Of a DNA stretch of 64,000 nt, positions 20,177 through 32,875 are shown one piece after another (position 1 is the first letter of the stretch; each line of letters begins with the position of its first letter). Position numbers and translations under genes: made by a program. Origin of the DNA: Terramyces sp. JEL0728 (Eukaryota; Chytridiomycota; Chytridiomycetes; Rhizophydiales; Terramycetaceae); contig JADIIU010000061.1 of NCBI GenBank assembly GCA_027603945.1, positions 1 to 64,000 on the forward strand, given 5' to 3'. A model generated the notes under the pieces. The model saw only the letters and a program-made list of their open reading frames with translations. It did not search any database and was not told where the DNA came from.

Positions 20177-23100
20177 TCAATCAAAAGGTTTAGTCCTGAC
20201 AATGTAGTCGGAAAATGCTCCTTCAATATTCTTACGTATCCAATCGCAAGAATCCTGGTTTGGACATGGAATTACCCATCTTCTCGTTCCATACTTTGGA
20301 GCCAATTGGATTTCACATATTCCTGGTTCAATTTTACGGATATCTTCAAATGGTACAACGAATTCGGTTCTACCTTTGTTTGTATGTACCAGCATTATGT
20401 GGTTGTCGGTCACGATACAAACCAGATCTTCCATCCGCATTTCGAGATGACAGATATAAGATTCATTAAAGTACTTTCCTCCTTCGACTCCTCTCAGCCA
20501 ATTTTGTCCAAGCGCTTCTCTCAAATTGAAAGGCTATCGTTAAAACCCATTTACTCTCAAGATCTTGTCTTTTCCAATAAATCTAGGCAGTCTTTGTCTT
20601 TCAATTTCGTCATCGAATACTGTAGTTGTATTTTTGATTCCTTCGGATACATTGGTAACCATGTCCACCATCCCTGTTAATGGTTTCGCCACCACCCCCA
20701 ACAATCCCTTTCCGACACCCTTAAAGAATCCTTCTATACCAGCTTCTTTAGCTCCTTGCATCGGCTGAGATACTAATCCGGTTACCCCGCTACCAACTCC
20801 TCTGACAAATGATGCAGCCCCTGAAGCCATTCCTTGTCCTACATGTTTTGGCCGATTTCTAAACTAAAATAGGATTTACCTGCTGGCCATTCTTCTTTTT
20901 TCTTGAAATTTTTGATCCATCGTCATGACGGATAATCCTTTTCCGATACTTCCAGTGAATTTAGAGAAAGTATCAGATAAGCCAAATACAGTTTTCTTTA
21001 CCAAACTGGTTGCACCTTTAGCAACCTCAATTCCAAATTCTTCGGGCTTGGTAATTTCGAATCCCAGGAGCGGCTCGTAAAACATATCTTTGACACCACT
21101 GGCAACGTTGCTAGATTAATTAACTATTACTTGAACAAACCGACAGGGTTCCCCAAAAAGTCTGCAGATCCAACAAAACTATGGATTTGACTATAGATTT
21201 CTCTCGAATAAAATAGAGTGATCAATTCCATGAATTTTGCCTTGGAGAAAATCGGATGTTGCAATTCAAGTGCGTGCAATCTGATTGGAGCATCGTGAAT
21301 ATTTCCAAGAGTCATTGTAAATATATCATAAACTAGATTGAACATTCCAGTACTTCTTGATCTACCTTCTTTGTGTTTCTTCTGCTCCGACATGCTGAAT
21401 GACAAATTAACCTGCACTGGCTGCAACAGGAAAGATTCGAAATACAACCGATCTCCACCTTCAGCTGATTTTGGGAAAGTGATAACCGAGGATGTATCAC
21501 ATGGCTCAGTAAAATTGGTGATTTCACTGCTGGCAAACTTGGTAAAGTCCATAATTTCATTTAACAATCCTTCATCCAAGTCAACAGACAATTCTTGCAA
21601 TAACGCTGTTAGCCATTCATAATAATCCACTCCATGGGAGGTATCCTTTGAATGAGAGATCGAAGAAAAGAACACTGGTCTGTCTGCATCTTTTTCTGCG
21701 CCGTTTTTCTGTTTCAATACGGTTGGATATATGAAGATAGGGTTTACAGAACCGCCAATTTGGTTGTCAATTTGGAACCATTTTAATTTGAGCGTGGTGA
21801 TAAATTCGGTAATGGTGTCTACCATTTGTATATCCAACGTTTTTGCAGTCAAGTACAGGATTTCTCGCATATCTTTGGAAATAAACGAGATGCCAATTCC
21901 TTCAATGCGTGCCTTATAGGATGTCAAGATTGGCGATGACTCGTCTTTTCGTTGGAAAGTTTCCAATGTGCTGTTGCTACCGATACTAGCCGTTGACATG
22001 CGATCTTTTTCATCTCTGTAGGCACTGTTCTTTTCATCATATGGAGTAAGTTTGACAACAATGGTCGGACCCTCCGCAACCAAGTCGATCGAGATTATCC
22101 CCTTTTTGTTATGTCGGCCCTCCAATGGATACTTGAATGGCAACAGAGACCCCAGTTGAGTCAGCTCAATCGGTCTCTGCCTTCCATTGACGTCGATTGT
22201 CAAGGATTTATTTTCTGCTGAAGGGTAATCCCAAGCATACCGCTGCTCTTCACCCGGCACGACAGTATAGGTTTGTTCCAACCCGGATTGAAAGTAATTC
22301 ACATCTACGTTGGTGTAGTTGTCGATTCTAAACGGCCATTTTCCTTCTTCTTTCCAGAATGAAATGAACAAAGTCGCTTTCTCCAAGGATGTATCGACTC
22401 TGATCAAGTCGGAAGAGAGCGATCCTATTCTTCCGACTTTGAGATAAATACTGCCAACTTCAGTCAACTTGAACGGGTTAGACCTTAATTAGACTTGCTA
22501 TACCAGGTGCTGAGCATTATTGGAAGCTTGACGCATAAATGCTCCGACAAATTGGCAAGGTGCTTGAAATTCATCAAGGGTATAATTTCTCCAGCTTTCA
22601 TCTAAATTAGAAACCATTTACGGTAGTTGGTTTTGGATCAGGTGGTTGGCCAAACATTAAATCACCCCCAGTGTTGTTTCTTAAGATGTACCGCGGGCTA
22701 AACGCTACAACTTTTGACATGTAAAACTATTTAAGTCCTAAATACCTTTCCCAGACCTTCTTGAACATCAACTCCTAGCACCACATCTGTTGTACGAGCT
22801 TGATTGGAAAGTGTAACTTCATAGCTAGAGCCAACAGCTTCAAAGCTCAGATCCTGCAAATTAACCAGCAATTACTCTGCTCCAATCTGTATCTGCGATT
22901 CGAATCTGCGATCTACTTCGAAGAGGCTCAAAACTAGTGTATGAATACATCATTGGCAAAATCAAAAGTCAGAGCTGTAATACCTTTTGTTCATCATTCG
23001 GCTTGCCTGAACATTCATGTTGTTTTCCGGCGGGGCCAATGAAAGACTTTGTCCTAAAGGTAATATCCAATCCGGTTTTGTTCAGAATAAGATAGGGTGA

Positions 23101-26100
23101 ATAAATAGACACAATTCGACCATGGGTATTTCCGTCAATATATTGAACGCCAAGATTGATTTGGATATCATTAGCTCCTCTATTTGGTTGGGTTTCAATT
23201 CGTTTCAAAATTAGGGTTTCGTCTCGATATTCAAGATCTGTCGATGTAATAATAATTGGCTCTTTTTGGGTCAATCCTGCTTCTGGAATTACAATTTTCA
23301 ATGCAAGCAAGCGCGATGGGTCTAAAGTATGGTGCAGCTCCTTTTCACCTTGTTTTAACAGTCCAGTGAGCTGCTGTTTTTGATCTCTGTCAATGATTGA
23401 ATATTTGAAATCATATGGCAATAGATTTTCAAGAATAAATGGTGGCAGCAGCTTCATGGTAAACATTGGGTATTCCCTACAATTACAACGAATTACGGAT
23501 CTTTTCCATGGAAATTGCAGTTCAACTGGAACTTGAAAGCCGGTGTGCCATCTTCAAATGGGGGGCAGCTGATAATGTACACTAACGACTTGCTTTTGGA
23601 ACTTTTAATGTCTTTCCAGTAAATGCCTTGAGTACACCAATGATAGTTGAATCCGGCTGGCCGAACAAACACAGCGTCGTAATGGGAAGATTCAATTGGA
23701 ATTGGGCAAGAGTCTCCTGATCTCAAAATTACTCCTGAATGTGGTCGGGTAGCCCCACTTTTAACACAGGCTATTTCAATGTCAATGTTCGTGTCATTCT
23801 CTACTGTTTTGGTTGACTGCAGAGTAACGACTTTCACTTTGTCTTGCAAAGTAATCTTGACAACCAGGCGATGTAGCACACCGCTGATGGCAGGCCGCAT
23901 TACATATGAAGTGGTACTTTCAGTGTCCACTGGCAAGGCTTTGATTGTTTCCCACGAAGGCCCTTCGATCTGAACTGCAATTTTGTTTGAATCCGGGACA
24001 GTTTGCTTGATGTTAAAACAACTTTACTTCTCTCATTGTCCTCCAGTCATCGAATCTCCAATCAATTGAATCGCCGAAAGCAATTTTCTTTAATTGAGGA
24101 TCAGCTTTTCCAGTGTCAGTCCAAACAATTATCGGATATCCGGTCAAATTCTTGATTATATACGGACTTCTACTTTCTCTGCGCTGGCCTTGTGGTTTGT
24201 TTGTCTTTTCAAGAATGGCTTTGTACATATTTAATCCGGTCTCAACCAAAATATGGCTGATATTCAATTCCAGCTTCTTTCTGCATAGTAGCAAAATCTG
24301 TGATTGTCCATTATCCTCATCTTTTCGCCCCTGAGGTTAAACTGAAATACATCAATAGAGAATTGAAATGATTCAATCAATGGCTCCCAATGTGAATTCT
24401 TGATGTTAAAGTATTTTGCATACAAGGACAGTCCCAAGTTATATTGAGGCTATGTTAATGACATACTACTTTCTTTGTCCAGTCAGACATTTCGAATATA
24501 GTTTGGCCGAATCCAAATTCAAAGATTGGAAGATGCAAATTATCCAAATCATCAATCAGAACTGCCTGTAATTCTTTGATGGTTACGCGGAACTACATTA
24601 ATTTCATTTACGTTTTGAGAAAGATTTTCAGGAAGAGCAACTGGAGCTGGCTGAGTAACCATTTCAGGGTTTGCCGGACCAGCACTTGATGCCCTGATTC
24701 GATTTATCAGATATGACAATAGCATTACATCTTGGTAAGAAACTCTGATGAGCAACTTTGTTGTTTCTAGAGAAACGCGGTAGTTGTACACTCCATCAGG
24801 TCTAAGCCTGTCATCCATAATGTACGTCAAATTGCAGTCATCCAAAAATCTAATTTGCGTGTCTTTGCGTTGATTCATAACGCAAAAGAACATGCCAATG
24901 TTTTGGAAACTAACGGTATAAATCGTATCCTGCGTCACCACAAAATGATCAGCAATCCAAATTACTGCTTCGGTGTCCGCATCATTTGGATCTTTAATAA
25001 TTACGAATTCTGGTTCAACAAAGCTCACCCTTCCCCTGATAACACTTTCTTGCACTTGGGCATCGGCAACTGCGTTTGGGAGCGGAGTGACTTTTCTATC
25101 TAGTTCGTGATACCATGCTGCAGCTGCAAAGTTTTTAATCGCCAAAATGTGCTCAACCTCAAAGGAGACTTTAGGTTGATCAATCATCAAGCTGTATTCG
25201 ACAAGGTTTGGCTCCATATGATACTTTAAGACAAACTGGTCTTCCATTTCTGCTATAGGAGTCATTATATCTCTGAACAGACTGGTGTTGTAGCTTCTGG
25301 TATCAATCACTGATAATGCGGTAAAGCAGAGCTCGAGATCTGTTGGCCCATTCATTTTCACTTTCGCCGAGACTGTCGTCCCAATGATTCTTGCCAAAGA
25401 GTATTTCTGCGGCTCATCGTATTTTGTTGGGCAATCGAATACCTCCAAACTGATACTAGGAAGGGAAATTACATAGTCTGTATGCGATGGAGCCTGAGAG
25501 TTTGATTCAGAATTGCTGGATTGCGTCTGCTCTTGCGGTGACTGGCTGATAAGCTTCAAAAGCTCAACAAACAATCTATACTGATGGTTTGTAATCTTTA
25601 AAATTACGTCTGACAGGAACACTGAAATTTGCGATTGGGGCTGGTCTGGAAGTTCGCGAAGAGTGTCCAACTGGATAACCATGTTGATGTCTTCAATCAT
25701 ATTTAGAGTTTGTTTTTCTTTTTCTTTAAATACCAATGATTCCAACTTGACTGATTTCAGATTCACCACCGTGCGGTCTTTTACCACGAACGCAGATGCT
25801 GGATCTATATTTGAATTCGACGACGATTCTGCCGCGATTTCTCCAAGGTAGAACACCAAAGAATCGACATTTTGCCCAGAACCGTTCGGTACTTCAATGA
25901 TTGGTGTTTTGATATTGATATCAAAGTAGAATTTCCCAGCTTGCTTTTGGATTTGTGCCGATTGTTCTTCCGCAGCCATTCTCGCCCCATCCATTAGCGA
26001 TTTCATTTCCTGGAATTTGCCAAGATATTTTGTTACATTTGCAAGGAAGAAACGATCGTAAATAAATCTCCAAGACGCAGCTTTTAATTTCAATGCAGAG

Positions 26101-29100
26101 TTATAGCCTGGATATTTAGTATTGTTGACATCCAGGGTTTCAAATGTGAAATCGATAGCTTTGTCTTCCTCAATCTGGAGCATACATCTTTTGGATCCAG
26201 TCTCTTCGTGCAAGTATAATTTACCGACAGTTCCTGCCAACAAAACGAAATCTTTCTTTGATAATAATCTAACTTCAAAGTCTTCAAATATACATGAACC
26301 GATAGATTTGGCACTTTCAGCAAGAATCAACGTAAATGATGTTATCTTTACTGTAATTTTTGTGGAGCTGGCCAGAGAGGCCGATTTGTCTGGACGAAGA
26401 AGCGATTTTGTGTTAACATGTTCTGAATGAATAACAGGATCCGAAAGCGAGATTAAGAATTGGTAAATATGCAATACACACTCGCGCGCCAGAATAAATT
26501 TGATTGGGTTGAGTGTCATTTCAATTTCACTACAATTTCCTTCGGCAGAATTGCTCCATGATCTGAATTCAAATTTCATTAGATCCTGAACAATATCATC
26601 CGCAGCAGTTTGGTTGTTTGGAGAGATCAAATCTTGGAATTCTACAACGCTCCCAGCTGATTGATCTTGGACCAAGAACGATCCAAGTGAAGCCGAAAAC
26701 TTGGTCTCTTTTGCTCGGATTGTAGCGAATACATTGATGTCCTTTACTTCAAAAAGCGCGATTCCTGCAAACTCGGCTTCCTTCTTTTTCTTTTCATGTA
26801 AAAGGATTGAAGCATTCTTAAAGTCACATTTAAGCTCAAATAAAGCCTGGTTCTGAGACAACGATTGTATCGAAGATTGGCGTGACATTTGAGTGTCGTC
26901 GTGCAACTCTACAGGGCTCGGTTCAGCAGCAGCAGGAGTAATTGGTGTATCAGGTGGATTTGGATTGTCGATAAATGTTTTTGCCAGTAATTGGGAGACT
27001 TTCTTCAAGACAGCCATTTTTGATTCGGAAATATTCAATTTCAATTTCGGTAGTGTTGCCAGGAGTTTGAATTTTGTATATTCAGGCGAGTTTTGTAAAA
27101 TACACATTTTGAATATCAAATTGAGATCCAAGTTTTCCAAGAAATAGTCTTCGCTGAAAAAAACCATATCTGTCTTTATCGAATCGTCGATATTCGCCAT
27201 CATTATCTTTACAGCAGACAAATCTACTGTAAATTTATCATAAATGTCGTCAACTAGTTCCAGTAGCGACTTATGAAGCATTTCCACAGCATTATGCTTG
27301 GTTTCTTCGGAAATGATATTGCTCTTCACGGCTAAATGGCCAGCATCAAGGATAATAACAGGAGCTTTTCCTATTTTTGCACTAAATTAGTGGACACTTA
27401 CTCTGAAGGTAGAATGAAAATTGGAGCATCTGCTTCAATACTCAAATCCAGCGTCTTATGCTCTTCAATAGCAAACATTAGACCAGCTCTAGTCTGTGAT
27501 GTTACGCCTTGGAATGCGTCTTGAGCAGCGGCTTGCAACTGATTAAGGGAATCTTGCTCTTCTTTTGACGGTTTAAAGAATTCGAAAATCGTTGACAAAA
27601 TTCGGGGGATTACAACAACTTTCAAAGGGAGCATCTTGATTGAAACTGCATTGTCTGCACGGCCATCGAGAGGAGAGTTTTCCAAATTCATCACAAAGAA
27701 ATCAACATTTTCACCAGAGTTGTCGTGTTTAGCCTCAATAAGGGTCGAAAAAATACTAGGCTCTGACGAATGCTCTGCGACAATGAAATGCTCCATTCTA
27801 ATTCCTAGAACTCTGCTTTTGGGGTAACTAAGATATTCCGACCTTAGATTTTCAAATCTGCTATACAACAGATTTTTGATGCCAGCTGGAGTGAATTTAC
27901 GCAGGTTGAAAGATCCAGATCCCAATTTGGATGTTGTTTTGAACTGGATCGCCTATGGTCAGCAATATTTCTACATTCTTGGGCAAGTCGTCGCTATTCG
28001 TTGGTTCATCGAAATCGAATGTTTCATACAACTTTTGAAGCTGGGTGTTCCATTCTTGGGTTTCATCCTTTTCAGCTGTAGCCCCGGTAATCCAGCCATA
28101 CCATCCAGATTGCTGACCTTTTGTCTTTGCTTCCACTTTTGCAGTTTGCGCTGATTTTTTTAGATGAGAAATTGTGATATGGCGATACAATCTAATATCA
28201 TCAAAAGACAATAGTAATTCCAACTGATTCAATTCTTCAATTTCTTCTTCCTCAATTGTTCCATTTCGGAGTGTGGTATATAATTTAATATACTTGATTC
28301 TTTCATCCCTTCTTTTTGAAAAGAATTCCCAGCTCCACTGGTATTTCTTTTGGTGAATATCATTCACAATACACTTTCCTGCGTATTGCAGCCAAATTTT
28401 GGGGTCCAATTTCGGGGTAATTGCTTTTGGTGGTCTGAATCTTCGGTATGGGTACGATCTTGCTTGTCTATTCATCGTTCCAAAGATAGCCATGAATGTA
28501 GCGTATTGGTGATCGTCCAGATTGAATGCTAAATCATCAAAATCAACATTCAAATCAAAAGTAGGTTTCGCAATATCAAATTTCTTTGTCCAGATCAACT
28601 AAAATTAGCTAAACCTACTTTTCCGATTCCGGAAACGGGATCTAGGATATACTGTTTATTGGCATCCACCTTGGAGTTGTGCTCAATCTAATTGTCAATA
28701 ATAATTACAGTCTCTGCAAACTTTTTTTGGATTTCAATTCCATCGCCTTTCCTGAATGATTCCGAAACTGTAATGCAGTAGATACCGAAATGGCCGAGCT
28801 TCAGCAGCTTGTAAATCACTCCAGTATTCAAGATACTGCTGTCAATATTCCAATCCTTATCAGTAGACACTGCAGACAATTCTTGCAGTGTCATGCCTAC
28901 ACCGAATGGCTTTCCAGGCAAACTTGTCGAATCTTCATACCTAATATGTATATTTTTAATGGATACTTGAATATTATCCACCATTGTGCTTGAAATTTGA
29001 CTGAAATAGCCTGCGCTTTCTTCATTAGTATTTCCGAACCTTCGTGTTTAGTGAGAGCTTCCTCGGCTTGCAGCAGCTTTTGCTGTTTCGCTTCTTGCTT

Positions 29101-29455
29101 TGCTAATTCTTCTTCCTCAGGGTCATACTCTATATCGATCCTTGGATTCGCCAGAATATAAACATTGTTTATCGCTATTTTCAAAGGTTTGTTCTTCAAA
29201 TCGGACCATGGGATCGTAATAGTTAAATCTCCTACAGTCCCATAAACTACTTCAAGAGGGATCTTCCACTGTGAAAATATATTTGCTTTTAATTTCAAAT
29301 TCTTTAGAACGACGTGTCCTGGCGTTATTCGGTAAATTACCTTCCCACACCGCTATCTTCAATTGATTCGTTTCCAGGTTAGCTATATAGTCGCCCAGAA
29401 CCTGTAATCAATAATATATTACTCTGTTTACTATACTGGCTGCAAGTGCCTCCAT
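20177..29455 (-). CDS. VPS13: Bridge-like lipid transfer protein VPS13
   Basis: About 2955 aa from 21 exons. Introns: 29402-29422, 29319-29340, 29020-29039, 28688-28708, 28599-28618, 27953-27974, 27382-27401, 24593-24611, 24450-24469, 24331-24350, 24006-24027, 23477-23496, 22963-22983, 22854-22875, 22727-22745, 22602-22621, 22484-22503, 21111-21130, 20859-20879 and 20534-20554. The chorein domain is at the N-terminus (VLGDYIANLETNQLKIAVWE, then IQVSIKNIHIRYED). The VAB region, APT1/ATG2-C-like part (GVTGLVSQPMQGA) and a PH-like end follow. VPS13 moves glycerolipids at membrane contact sites. The seven-exon middle is dense with introns, but one exon spans 24612-27381. The intron at 22963-22983 appears to end in TG rather than AG. 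Confidence 0.95.
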
Positions 29456-29526
29456 TTTGAGATTTAGCTTTTTTGGAAAGTTCAGATTGCAATTATTTAC
29501 AAATTATTGAAATTGGTAATGTTTAT

Positions 29527-30412
29527 TCAGTCCAGCTTGAATGGTGATGCCTTACTATCTTCGAGCCCAAATCCTTCTATACCCCAGGTATCGGCAAGAG
29601 TGGCAATGATGGAGTAGTGATTGTACCACGCATTATCGGCAGATCCGGGGGTGATAGTTGGTCCAATGAGGAGCGTATATATATGATTCCGCTTGAAATC
29701 AATGAGACCAAACGGCTTGTTTTCGTCAAATGTAATGACAAAGAGCGTGCTGTCAAATATTGCGTTGTCAAGCAATGGATCGAGGAAAAATTCCAACCAT
29801 TTACCGGCAAAATCAATTCCTGTGTCATGGCCATTGTTATCCATGTTTGGTGTGTAAAATATGAAATCAGCGAGATTGTTGTCTGCAATGTCAACACCTA
29901 GCTGGTTGGCATTTACAATACGACTGCATCTCTCCTTGTTATTTTGGATATTGACGAATGAAACGAATGGATTGTGTTTGCGGACATAAGGACGTTCAGT
30001 ACCGGCAAAACAACCTTTGGGGATTGGATAATCTTCCTGGTAAGCGATCCAAGATTTCCCAATATCTTCAAATCTATCTACCAGATTTAAACGGTCAATG
30101 TCTGAATCATAGTCCAACTTTACACCTTTTGTGCTTCCTGATATCATTGCGACGTAATTTGGCTGCGAAGGGTGTGTGAGTGCGTGGTAATTGGAAAGTA
30201 ACTTTCCCTAGATTAATGGCAATTACTCGTTTCGTAAGGCTATTGAAGTAGGGTTGGGAAAGGGCATCTCCGTAATCAACGTTTTCAAATACCACAATAA
30301 ATACACGATCAAATGGAGTGTAGGTTGATGAAAACAACTGATTGTATTTCGCAATCACTTGCCATAGCAGTTGGAGTCCGAAAAGCTTCATGGCAAAAAT
30401 GGACAAGTGCAT
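29527..30412 (-). CDS. Phosphoesterase-family acid phosphatase (secreted)
   Basis: 288 aa with one 19-nt intron (30208-30226). A hydrophobic N-terminus (MHLSIFAMKLFGLQLLW) looks like a signal peptide. The phosphoesterase family (PF04185; fungal acid phosphatases and phospholipase C relatives) shows as FIVVFENVDYGDAL, the motif HPSQPNYVAMISGST rebuilt by splicing, NNLADFIFYTPNMDNNGHDTG and FVITFDE. Conserved Glu/Asn, the Ser-Gln-Pro-Asn block and the Asp-Glu near the end are metal and phosphate ligands in this family. It probably releases phosphate outside the cell. The start could also be the ATG at 30391. AATAAA overlaps the stop. Confidence 0.88.
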
Positions 30413-30645
30413 TGTCAACAGACAATGAGGTGAAGAATGCGATAGACTACTCCTTGACCATTGTGATCCAAGATTATCTGTTTCTCTACATCGATCTGAC
30501 ATGCACATGAATAGTTTACGACCATAACTGCAGCTGTGCTCTCACCAATAGATCACAATTCATCTCTACCGTTATAAATAGAATAATCTATTTCAATCTG
30601 GTGGTTTATCCACATGATTCGCAGTGACTTTTTTCTTCAAATTAA

Positions 30646-31675
30646 ATGAAAGTAATCGACCTGATTAAGCTTTCATTTAGAATCGCTACCTTTATACCCC
30701 GCAAAATTATTGATTCCGTCCTATATTTCACCGGAGTAACGATAATTTTCACTGGAGCAATCATGTATTTTTTCGTAATGTACCAGCAACGAGAACTGTT
30801 GCGAAAGCAGATTATATCCATCAACAATTCTGATTTATCTGAGCCTGAAAAGGCAAAGCGGATACAGCAGTTGTTGAGTGAAAACCACAAACCGAAACAG
30901 CCAGAAATCGTGTTCCAGGACTGTACGCAACAATCATTTCACACCTCAGGAGCACTTGGATGCAAACACTCTAAACGCAAGTGCAAGATATATACAAAAT
31001 GTTGCTTCAAGTGGTTCACCTGTAGATATTGCCATGACGAAGCGTCAGATCACACACTCCAAAATGAAGACGTTGAAAGTATCATTTGTATGATGTGTCT
31101 TACAATGCAAGAAATTGGTCAAGATTGTAAAAGCTGCAAAGAAAGATTCTCTAGATACCATTGCACTACTTGTAGAATATGGGGCGAATACAAAAACTCT
31201 AAAATTTACCACTGCGATGAATGCATAATGTGCCGGCCTGGGAAAGGTATCGGGATTGACATGTTCCACTGTACGGTGTGCAATTGCTGTATACCGCTTT
31301 CATCCTTTCCAGGCCATCGATGCATGGAAAATCTGTTGGACCGCTCTTGTCCGATTTGCTTGGAGCATATGGGCAACTCTTTGGATGTGAAGATTATGGT
31401 AATTATCCTTAATTTAGAAATGCGGACACGTACTGCATTTTAGTTGCTATAGAAGACTTTTAAGCTCAACCCATAAGTGCCCAGTGTGTTTCAAGACCAT
31501 TAAAGACATGACAGAACAGTACAGGATTTTAGATCAAGCTTACGACCACATTGAAACGACCGTAGTTAAGAATATCTACTGCCACGACTGTGAACGAAAA
31601 TCTCGAGCGAAATCCTATCAGGGAATCCAAAAGTGCCCTGCTTGCTACTCTTATAATACGCTAGTTCTTAAATAA
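30646..31675 (+). CDS. RCHY1: CHY-zinc-finger/RING E3 ubiquitin ligase (RCHY1/Pirh2 type) with membrane anchor
   Basis: 336 aa with one 19-nt intron (31399-31417). The zinc module starts at GCKHSKRKCKIYTKCC, followed by the CTCHY region (CTTCRIW, YHCDECIMCR, HCTVCNCC) and a RING-H2 finger, CPICLEHM, KCGHVLHFSC, HKCPVC, joined by splicing. A final zinc ribbon reads YCHDC then CPACYSYN. These enzymes ubiquitinate regulatory proteins; the mammalian member targets p53. Unusually, residues about 28-48 form a hydrophobic segment (VLYFTGVTIIFTGAIMYFF), so this protein may be membrane-tethered. The helix that follows, SEPEKAKRIQQLL, resembles fungal homologues. AATAAA overlaps the stop. Confidence 0.92.
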
Positions 31676-31761
31676 TAAAAAATTTAATACATTCTCGTTA
31701 GCAAACGGTGAAACGCAGGCTCTTTATGCCCCTCAAAATCCCAAAATAACTTTTTAAAATT

Positions 31762-32810
31762 ATGGTGCAAAAGTCGGATGCAGCTACTAATGGATTGGTG
31801 CGATACGGGGTAGAAGTAAAGGATTTTGTTAGATTAAAGACTCTGGGGACGGGATCATTTTCCAGAGTTTACCTGGTGAAAAATCACCAGCAAAATTACT
31901 ATGCCTTAAAGAGACTTTACAAAGCACACATCATAAAGAACAAGCAAATCGATCACACCTTGTCCGAGAGGTCCATTTTATCTCGAATCAACTTTCCATT
32001 TATAGTAAATTTGGTCTGCACCTTTAATGACGAATTGAATGTTTATTTCTTGATGGAATACGCCATTGGAGGGGAATTATTTACTCATTTACGCAGGGCA
32101 GGAAGATTCTCTAATGAAATGGCTAAATTCTACTCTGGACAAATCACATTGGCCATGGAGCATTTGCATGGATTAGACATCATTTATAGAGATTTAAAGC
32201 CAGAAAATATAGTAATTGTAGCTAATACAGCTGCTCGACTACCAAGGAAATGTTAAAATTGCAGACTTTGGGTTTGCTAAAGTTGTCCCAGACAGAACCT
32301 GGACATTTTGTGGGACAGCTGAATATATAGCACCCGAAATTATTAAATCTCAAGGCCATGGAAAAGCTGTCGATTGGTGGGCACTAGGAGTATTGGTTTT
32401 TGAAATGTTGGCAGGGTAAAGTCTATTTAACAAGGTATCCCCCTTTCTACCATGAAGAGCCGTTGGGAATTTACCAGCTTATCATAGCTGGAAAGGTAAA
32501 TTTCCCGCCTCATTTTGCTCCCCAAGCTGTCGATATAATCAGGAGGTTCCTTACTGCAGACTTGTCGAAAAGACTAGGGAACTTGCAATATGGTGCTCTC
32601 CAAGTGAAAGCGCATCCATGGTTTGAAAGCTTCAACTGGGATGATTTGCTGGCAAAGAATATACGTCCTCCTATAGTTCCGTTTATCTCTGGTTTGGGAG
32701 ATACAAGAAATTTCGATGAATATCCAGATGAACTCCCCCAGCAGGAAATTGTACCAAAAGAATATGAAGAGTACTTTAAGGTATTATCCATTCTAATCTA
32801 GTGCTTTTAA
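31762..32810 (+). CDS. cAMP-dependent protein kinase catalytic subunit, copy 1
   Basis: 329 aa; introns at 32212-32230 (19 nt), 32416-32434 (19) and 32781-32801 (21). AGC kinase with ATP lysine at residue 50 (YYALK), [11 protein letters not shown], and the activation loop [11 protein letters not shown]. It phosphorylates Arg-Arg-x-Ser/Thr sites once cAMP frees it from regulatory subunits. The glycine loop reads GTGSFS, with serine (residue 34) in place of the third glycine, and the loop ends AEY instead of PEY. The last exon holds only TGC TTT TAA, which gives the FxxF C-terminal motif. It has a second copy at 38941-40064 with the same three intron positions. Confidence 0.93.
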
Positions 32811-32875
32811 TTATATTTATCCTATCTAAATAAACTAAAAGCTCATCGGTATTTGACTTTTTTCCAATCGCACCT

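Noticed and set aside
28980..29040. Apparent frameshift in VPS13 near the MVDNIQV block
   Set aside because: A 20-nt intron at 29020-29039 with a GTTCGG donor joins KHE to ESAGYFSQISST in frame, matching the family.
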